NCBI GenBank assembly: GCA_964417725.1
Contig: CAYQIV010000009.1
Span: 49,062-113,061, forward strand
Length of the DNA: 64,000 nt
Source of the DNA: SHZI01 sp964417725
Lineage (GTDB): Bacteria; Pseudomonadota; Gammaproteobacteria; Steroidobacterales; GCA-2729495
Reading direction: 5' to 3'
Positions 55,597-64,000 of this stretch are shown here, in pieces. Under the pieces are notes generated by a model. The model did not search any database. It saw only the letters and a list, made by a program, of their open reading frames with translations, and was not told the DNA's origin. A program made the position numbers and the translations under genes. Every line of letters begins with the position of its first letter. Within the stretch, counting starts at the first letter, position 1.

Positions 55597-56217
55597 CTAC
55601 AACCGGAAGTTTCCTGCCACAAGGTAGGTCTCCCGGTTGCCGCTGCGCGATGCCGGCGGCTTGCGCAGGCGAACGGTCCCGAAGCGCTTCCGGGTATCGG
55701 CGACGAAAGCCTGGAACCCCTCACCCTGGAACAGTTTGGCGATGAAGGTCCCGCCTGGGCGCAGCACCCCGCCGGCGAAATCCAGCGCATGCTCGACGAG
55801 AAGCATCGCCCGCGGCTGATCCACCGAGCGCATCCCGCTCATGTTCGGGGCCATGTCGGAGAGCACGGCATCCACCGGGGCACCTCCAAGTGCGTCCAGC
55901 AACGTCCTGAGGGTGCTTTCGTCGAGAAAGTCCCCCTGGATGAAGCGGACGCCAGGCAGCGGCGGCATTTCGAGCAGGTCGACGGCGATGACCTGCCCGT
56001 TGGGGCCGACGATCGGCTGGACATACTGTGACCAGGCCCCCGGCGCAGCGCCGAGGTCGACCACCACCTGACCAGGACGAAGGAAGCGGTCGCGCTCCTG
56101 GATCTGGGCCAGCTTGAAGACGGCCCGGGAGCGCCAACCCTCGTGATGCGCCTGGCGCACGTAGGGGTCCCTGGCCTGGCGTTGTTGCCAGCGCCGGCTG
56201 GAGGACCTACGGGCCAT
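55597..56217 (-). CDS. rlmE: 23S rRNA (uridine(2552)-2'-O)-methyltransferase
   Basis: This 206-residue enzyme (FtsJ/RrmJ) methylates U2552 in the A-loop of 23S rRNA, a late step in 50S assembly. RSRAVFKLAQIQ contains the first catalytic lysine, VVDLGAAPGAWSQ binds SAM, VLSDMAPNMSG holds the catalytic aspartate, and GTFIAKLFQGEG the second lysine. The ATG at 56217 gives the E. coli-like length (209). Confidence 0.96.
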   Translation of the reverse strand: MARRSSSRRWQQRQARDPYVRQAHHEGWRSRAVFKLAQIQERDRFLRPGQVVVDLGAAPGAWSQYVQPIVGPNGQVIAVDLLEMPPLPGVRFIQGDFLDESTLRTLLDALGGAPVDAVLSDMAPNMSGMRSVDQPRAMLLVEHALDFAGGVLRPGGTFIAKLFQGEGFQAFVADTRKRFGTVRLRKPPASRSGNRETYLVAGNFRL

Positions 56218-56277
56218 GGTGCCCCGGCACCGCCACGCTGCCTTGCGGCATACCGCCGCCACCGGTCCAGCGCGGCG

Positions 56278-56750
56278 TCATGAAAACTCGACGCGAACGA
56301 TCTCGTAGCTGCGTTCGCCGCCCGGCGTGATCACGGTGACCACGTCGCCCTCTTCCTTGCCGACGAGGGCCCGCGCGATCGGCGAAGTGATCGAGATCAT
56401 GCCCGCCTCGATGCTGGCCTCGTATTCCCCGACCAGTTGGTAGCGCAGGCTGCGGCCATCGGCCTCATCAAGCAGTTCGACGGTCGAGCCGAAAACCACA
56501 CGGCTGGAGCCGGAGAACCGGCTGACGTCGATGATCTCGGCGTTGGCCAGCTGGTTCTCCAGATCCCTGAGCCGGGCCTCCGTCAACCCCTGCTCTTCCT
56601 TGGCCGCATGGTACTCGGCGTTTTCCTTGAGATCGCCATGGCCACGCGCCTCGGCAATCGCCTGGATGATGCGTGGGCGATCCTCCGTCTTGAGGCGACG
56701 GATTTCCTCGCGCATGCGCTCGGCGCCGGCCGCCGTCAGTGGGATCTTCT

Positions 56751-56754
<4 letters not shown>
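56278..56754 (-). CDS. greA: Transcription elongation factor GreA
   Basis: GreA rescues backtracked RNA polymerase by stimulating transcript cleavage. This 158-residue protein has exactly the length of E. coli GreA. The N-terminal coiled coil contains ARGHGDLKENAEYHAAKEEQG, with the acidic tip, and the C-terminal domain has SPIARALVGKEEGDVV. I chose the TTG at 56754: it overlaps the carB stop by 4 bp (TTGA), GGGAG lies 7 nt upstream, and it gives LKKIPLT, aligned to the E. coli start. A TTG 11 codons upstream overlaps carB more deeply. Confidence 0.95.
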
Positions 56755-59975
<3,221 letters not shown>

Positions 59976-59978
59976 GGC

Positions 59979-61148
59979 TCACTCTGCGACTCGTTGGCGG
60001 GGGGCGGCTGCTGCGGCATTGTGCTGGGCCCGCCGCCGCATCAGTTCGACGAAACGGGCGAAGATCGGCACCAGTTCACGTGGCCCCGGGCTGGCCTCGG
60101 GATGCCCCTGGAAGCCGAAGGCCCGACGATCGACCCGTTCGATGCCCTGGAGGGTCCCATCGAAGAGCGAGCGGTGCGTGGCACGGAGGTTGTCGGGCAA
60201 CGAGCCCTCGTCGACGGCGAAGCCGTGGTTCTGGCTGGTGATCAGCACGCGATGGGTGTCGACGTCCTGAACGGGGTGGTTGGCGCCATGATGGCCGAAC
60301 TTCATCTTCACCGTTTGTGCACCGCTCGCCAGGGCGAGGAGCTGGTGCCCCAGGCAGATACCGAACAGCGGGACGTCCTCCTCGAGCAGGGCACGTATCG
60401 CCGTGATCGCATAGGTACAGGGCTGCGGATCGCCGGGACCGTTGGACAGGAACACCCCGTCCGGACGCAGCGCCAGCACCTGCTCGGCAGGTGTTTCCGC
60501 CGGCACCACCGTCACCCGGCAGCCGTGATCGACGAGCAGGCGAAGGATGTTCCGCTTGATGCCGAAATCATAGGCCACGACATCGTAGACGCGGTTGCGG
60601 CGCGTGCGCACCGGCGTGGGCTCCGGCCAGTTGCTGCCGAGGCTCCACTGGTATGTCTCGCGCGCCGAAACGATGCGCGCGAGGTCCATGCCCGCCAGCC
60701 CCGGAAAGCGCCGTGCGTGTTCGACCGCGGTTTTGCCGTCCGCCTCACCGGTCATGATGCAACCGGACATGGCGCCCTTGTCTCGCAGCAGGCGCGTCAG
60801 CCGGCGGGTGTCGATGTCGGCAATGGCCACGACGTTGGCCCGGCGCAGGTACTCGCCCAGCGAGATCTCGCCACGCCAGTTGCTCCAGACGGCGGGCAGG
60901 TCGCGGATGACGAGCCCGGCCGCATGCACCCTTTCGCTCTCGTGGTCTTCGCTGTTGACACCGACATTGCCGATGTGGGGATAGGTCAGGGTGATGATCT
61001 GCCGGCAATACGAGGGGTCCGTCAGGATCTCCTGGTAGCCGGTCATGGCCGTGTTGAAGACCACCTCGCCGATGGTCCGTCCCGGGGCACCGATGGAAAT
61101 ACCGCGGAACACCGTTCCGTCCTGGAGTGCCAGCAGGGCAGGCTCCAT
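59979..61148 (-). CDS. carA: Carbamoyl-phosphate synthase small (glutaminase) subunit
   Basis: This 389-residue subunit hydrolyses glutamine and channels ammonia to CarB. The class I amidotransferase triad is visible: C265 in FGICLGHQLLALASG, then H349 and E351 in GFQGHPEASPGP. The ATG at 61148, 6 nt after an AGGTGA site, is preferred over a TTG two codons earlier. It is separated from dapB by 155 bp with a possible promoter and hairpins. Confidence 0.97.
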   Translation of the reverse strand: MEPALLALQDGTVFRGISIGAPGRTIGEVVFNTAMTGYQEILTDPSYCRQIITLTYPHIGNVGVNSEDHESERVHAAGLVIRDLPAVWSNWRGEISLGEYLRRANVVAIADIDTRRLTRLLRDKGAMSGCIMTGEADGKTAVEHARRFPGLAGMDLARIVSARETYQWSLGSNWPEPTPVRTRRNRVYDVVAYDFGIKRNILRLLVDHGCRVTVVPAETPAEQVLALRPDGVFLSNGPGDPQPCTYAITAIRALLEEDVPLFGICLGHQLLALASGAQTVKMKFGHHGANHPVQDVDTHRVLITSQNHGFAVDEGSLPDNLRATHRSLFDGTLQGIERVDRRAFGFQGHPEASPGPRELVPIFARFVELMRRRAQHNAAAAAPRQRVAE

Positions 61149-61202
61149 GTGCAATCACCTCGTCTGCGTTGTGAAGGGCATTTTCATGGGCGCATTCGTG
61201 CG

Positions 61203-61271
61203 AAGCGGGAGACAGCCTGCACGGCCCTCCCGCTTTGGGGTTCTTGATCAGGGAACCCGCGTCATTCTATA
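61203..61271 (-). promoter_or_regulatory. carA leader: possible promoter and two hairpins
   Basis: On the minus strand a -10-like TATAGA (61271-61266), without a clear -35, is followed by a short GGGTTC/GAACCC stem and then a 9-bp stem (61227-61235 with 61203-61211, 15-nt loop). There is no T-run. The pair sits 55-120 nt before the carA start and could be a control leader; carAB is commonly regulated by arginine and pyrimidines. Confidence 0.4.
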
Positions 61272-61303
61272 CGAAGGCTGCCGCCGGGGCACATACCCGC
61301 CGC

Positions 61304-62110
61304 TCAGGCGCCGGCCAGGCCGAGGACATCACGAAGGGTGTAGCGTGCCGGCTTCCTGCCGCAGAGCCATGCAGCCGCACGGATCGCGCCCCGTGCGAAC
61401 AGCGCGCGGTCGCTGGCATGGTGCGACAGCGTGAGGACCTCTTCATCGCCGGCATAGATCACGGCATGCTCTCCGACGATCGCTCCGCCGCGGATGCTGG
61501 CAAAGCCGATCGCACCGCGCGGGCGCGCCGGTCCGAGACCATGACGCGCGTGGATCGCCACCTCGTCGAGAACGGCACCCCGTGCAGAGGCCACCGCCTC
61601 GCCGAGCTGCAGCGCCGTACCCGACGGCGCATCCTTCTTGTCGCGGTGGTGGGCCTCGGTGATCTCGACGTCAAAGTCGGGGCCGAGCAACCGGGCGGCC
61701 GTGGTGGCCAACTCGGTCAGCACCGCCACGCCGAGGCTCATGTTGCGACTGTAGATGACGGGGATATGACGCGCCGCGGCGTCAACCGCGGCGGACTGGG
61801 CGGCATCGAGGCCGGTGGTGCCGAGCACCAGCCCGCAACCGGCGGCCTGGCAGGCCGCCAGGTGGGCGCCGGTCGCCGCCGGCACGCTGAAGTCGATCGC
61901 CACCCGGCAGCGGGCCAGTTCGCCGAGGTCGTCCGACAGGTGCACGCCGAGGGCCGGCAGGCCCGCCAGTGTGCCCACATCGCCCCCCAGGCCCGGGTGA
62001 CCCCGCTCGGTCAGCGCGGCGCGCAGCCTGAGCGTCGGGTGTCCGGCAAGCAAGCGGATGACCGCCTGACCCATGCGGCCATTGGCACCCAGTACCGCGA
62101 TCTCTTCCAT
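61304..62110 (-). CDS. dapB: 4-hydroxy-tetrahydrodipicolinate reductase
   Basis: This 268-residue enzyme of the lysine/diaminopimelate pathway reduces hydroxy-tetrahydrodipicolinate with NAD(P)H. The dinucleotide fold VLGANGRMGQAV is at 6-17, VLGTTGLD near 96, and the substrate/catalytic motif HHRDKKDAPSGTAL at 154-167. The ATG at 62110 has a GGGGAG site. It lies between dnaJ and carA, as in Pseudomonas. Confidence 0.97.
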   Translation of the reverse strand: MEEIAVLGANGRMGQAVIRLLAGHPTLRLRAALTERGHPGLGGDVGTLAGLPALGVHLSDDLGELARCRVAIDFSVPAATGAHLAACQAAGCGLVLGTTGLDAAQSAAVDAAARHIPVIYSRNMSLGVAVLTELATTAARLLGPDFDVEITEAHHRDKKDAPSGTALQLGEAVASARGAVLDEVAIHARHGLGPARPRGAIGFASIRGGAIVGEHAVIYAGDEEVLTLSHHASDRALFARGAIRAAAWLCGRKPARYTLRDVLGLAGA

Positions 62111-62132
62111 CTGGCCTGCTCCCCGTGGCCCC

Positions 62133-63269
62133 TCAGGTGCCGATGTTGCCAAAAAACCGGCGTACGCCGTCCAGCCACGACGTGCTGCGCGGGCGGTGGC
62201 GCTCGCCGCCGCTTTCCAGCGCCGCGTCGAAGGCCTCGAGCAGGCCTTTCTGTTCTGCCGTCAAATTGACCGGTGTCTCGACCTCGATGCGACAGTAGAG
62301 GTCGCCGGGGACATTGCCCCGCACCGGCCGGACGCCCTTGCCGCGCAGCCGGAAGACCCGCCCCGACTGCGTGCCGGCCGGGACCTTGAGCGCCACCTCG
62401 CCATCCAGCGTCGGCACGTCGACCGTGCCGCCGAGGGCGGCCCGCGCAAAGCTGACCGGCACCTGGCAGGACAGGTCGGCACCCTGGCGCTCGAAGATTT
62501 CGTGGGGCTCGATGTGCACCTCGACGTAGAGGTCGCCGGGCGGGCCGCCATTCTGGCCCGCCTCGCCCTCGCCGCCGAGGCGGATCCGGTCGCCCTCGTC
62601 GACGCCTGCCGGCACCTTGACCGCCAGCGTACGCGTCTGTTGGACACGGCCGCGGCCGAGACAGCTGGCGCAGGGCTGCTCGATGGTCTGACCGGCGCCA
62701 CGACACGCCGGACACGTCTGCTGGATCGCGAACAGGCCCTGCGACATGCGCACCTGGCCAACGCCGCCACAGGTCTTGCAGGTGACCGGGCTGGTGCCCG
62801 GCTTGGCCCCGGAACCCTCGCAGGTGCCGCAGGCGACCAGCTTCGGCACGGTGATGTTGACGGTGTCGCCGAACACGGCCTGCTCGAGTGTCAGGCGCAG
62901 TTCATAGCGCAGATCCGCACCGCGGAACACCGTCGAGCGCCGCCGCCGGCCGCCGCCGCCGAAGATGTCGCCGAAGACATCACCGAAGACGTCGCCGAAG
63001 GCATCACCGGGATTAAAACCACCCCGGTTGGCACCGGCCATGCTGTCGAGCCCGGCGTGACCGTGCTGGTCGTAGATCTGGCGCTTCTGCGCATCGGCCA
63101 GTGTTTCGTAGGCCTCTTTCGCTTCCTTGAACGACGCTTCGGCGGCACTGTCACCTGGATTGCGGTCCGGGTGGTGCTTCATCGCCAGACGCCGGTAGGC
63201 CTTCTTGATGTCGGCCTCGGAGGCGTCACGGCCGACCCCCAGAACCTCGTAGTAGTCACGCTTGCTCAT
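62133..63269 (-). CDS. dnaJ: Chaperone protein DnaJ
   Basis: This 378-residue Hsp40 delivers substrates to DnaK and stimulates its ATPase. It has a J-domain with H33-P-D, a Gly/Phe-rich region (FGDVFGDVFGDIFGGGG), four zinc-finger CxxCxGxG repeats (CGTCEGSG, CKTCGGVG, CPACRGAG, CASCLGRG) and C-terminal substrate domains. The length matches E. coli DnaJ (376). It follows dnaK by 95 bp. Confidence 0.98.
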   Translation of the reverse strand: MSKRDYYEVLGVGRDASEADIKKAYRRLAMKHHPDRNPGDSAAEASFKEAKEAYETLADAQKRQIYDQHGHAGLDSMAGANRGGFNPGDAFGDVFGDVFGDIFGGGGRRRRSTVFRGADLRYELRLTLEQAVFGDTVNITVPKLVACGTCEGSGAKPGTSPVTCKTCGGVGQVRMSQGLFAIQQTCPACRGAGQTIEQPCASCLGRGRVQQTRTLAVKVPAGVDEGDRIRLGGEGEAGQNGGPPGDLYVEVHIEPHEIFERQGADLSCQVPVSFARAALGGTVDVPTLDGEVALKVPAGTQSGRVFRLRGKGVRPVRGNVPGDLYCRIEVETPVNLTAEQKGLLEAFDAALESGGERHRPRSTSWLDGVRRFFGNIGT

Positions 63270-63305
63270 AAGCCGCCTGCTGGCTGTCGTCGCAACATAA
63301 GTAAA

Positions 63306-63338
63306 GGCGGCCCGGCGCGCACGACGCCCCGGGCCGCC
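63306..63338 (-). terminator. Hairpin between dnaK and dnaJ
   Basis: A perfect 10-bp GC stem (63306-63315 with 63329-63338) with a 13-nt loop is followed on the minus strand by TTTACTTATG. The short T-run makes it a weak terminator or a processing site, which would lower dnaJ relative to dnaK. Confidence 0.5.
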
Positions 63339-63364
63339 CTGTCAGCACGTGGACGGTTCAGGCG

Positions 63365-64000
63365 TCAGGCACTGCCCGTCTTGCCCTTGCCATCCACCTC
63401 CTCGAACTCGGCATCGACGACGCCCTCGTCGGCACCTTTCGAGCCGTCGCCGTCGGCGCCGTCGGACCCCGCCTGGGCGGATTCGGCCCCCGCAGCCGCA
63501 AGGCCTGCGGCCGCCGTGGCCAGCGCCTGTGCCTTGGTCTCGATGCGCGCCTTGTCGTCGCCCCGCAGCGCATCCTTGAGTTCGGCCAGCGCCGACTCGA
63601 TGCCGGCACGGTCGGCGGCACCGACCTTATCGCCCAGTTCGGCCAGCTGTTTTTCGGTGCCGTGGGCCAGCGCATCGGCCTGGTTGCGCGCCTCAGCCAG
63701 TTCGCGGAACTTGCGGTCTTCCTCGGCGTGCGTCTCGGCTTCGGTCACCATGCGCTTGATCTCGTCCTCGGACAGGCCGCTCGAAGCCTTGATGACGATC
63801 TTCTGCTCCTTGCCGGTGGCCTTGTCGCGTGCCGACACGTTGAGGATGCCGTTGGCATCGATGTCGAAGGTGACCTCGACCTGCGGCATGCCACGCGGCG
63901 CCGGCGGGATGTCGGTCAGGTCGAAGCGGCCCAGCGACTTGTTGGCGCGGGCCTGCTCGCGCTCGCCCTGCAGCACGTGGATCGTGACCGCCGTCTGGTT
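63365..64000 (-). CDS. dnaK: Chaperone protein DnaK (C-terminal part)
   Basis: Only the last 211 residues are in the window; the N-terminal ATPase domain lies to the right. They cover the end of the substrate-binding beta domain (FDLTDIPPAPRGMPQVEVTF, then DANGILNVSARDKATGKEQ), the helical lid (GLSEDEIKRMVTEAE) and an Ala/Gly/Asp-rich tail ending DAEFEEVDGKGKTGSA. The EFEEV motif is typical of DnaK C-termini. The dnaK-dnaJ order is conserved. Confidence 0.97.
   Translation of the reverse strand, partial: NQTAVTIHVLQGEREQARANKSLGRFDLTDIPPAPRGMPQVEVTFDIDANGILNVSARDKATGKEQKIVIKASSGLSEDEIKRMVTEAETHAEEDRKFRELAEARNQADALAHGTEKQLAELGDKVGAADRAGIESALAELKDALRGDDKARIETKAQALATAAAGLAAAGAESAQAGSDGADGDGSKGADEGVVDAEFEEVDGKGKTGSA

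Noticed and set aside
61261..61285. Five-codon leader peptide (ATG to TGA) in the carA leader
   Set aside because: Its ATG lies almost directly against the presumed -10 hexamer, so it would probably not be transcribed, and it has no ribosome site.

Overview
This 64 kb window is GC-rich chromosomal DNA that reads as a free-living gammaproteobacterium. The evidence is synteny: dnaK-dnaJ-dapB-carA-carB-greA, rlmE-ftsH-folP-glmM, secG-tRNA-Leu(GAG) and tRNA-fMet-rimP-nusA-infB-rbfA-truB-rpsO-pnp all occur in the order known from Escherichia and Pseudomonas relatives, and smc-zipA-ligA is also a gammaproteobacterial block. GTG and TTG starts, ATGA start/stop overlaps and short gaps are common. The genus cannot be fixed from the sequence. 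I see no IS elements, phage genes, CRISPR arrays, rRNA or obvious pseudogenes.

Layout. (1) 1-6893, minus strand: a tight six-gene cluster running off the left edge. It encodes a small basic protein, a two-domain cupin, an amidohydrolase-2 protein, an AMP-forming acyl-CoA ligase, a 2-hydroxychromene-2-carboxylate-isomerase/DsbA-like protein and a Tat-exported type II DMSO-reductase-family molybdenum enzyme (C-terminus outside the window). It looks like a catabolic operon of unknown substrate. An inverted repeat overlaps its likely promoter, and a divergent membrane-protein gene follows. (2) 7869-17770: an outer-membrane barrel gene, then a glycogen island glgA, malQ, glgC, glgB, glgP arranged as convergent and divergent pairs. 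(3) 18091-26659: ligA, zipA and smc on the minus strand, then queF, a DksA homologue with a long histone-like tail, and a PhaR-type regulator on the plus strand. (4) 26677-64000: more than 37 kb entirely on the minus strand, from dnaK (entering at the right edge) down to pnp. It covers chaperones, lysine/pyrimidine/arginine steps, transcription factors, ftsH, folate and cell-wall precursors, tpiA, secG, tRNA-Leu, the complete 14-gene nuo operon (respiratory complex I), initiator tRNA, and the rimP-to-pnp translation/RNA operon.

How it fits together. The right two thirds is housekeeping, punctuated by recognisable signals: an intrinsic terminator after glmM, a strong promoter before tRNA-fMet, two tandem terminators between that tRNA and rimP, and a terminator after pnp. 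The glycogen island covers ADP-glucose synthesis, chain elongation, branching, phosphorolysis and disproportionation. The most novel material is the left-end molybdoenzyme cluster, where two of the enzymes have altered active-site motifs, and the DksA protein fused to a lysine/alanine-rich tail.
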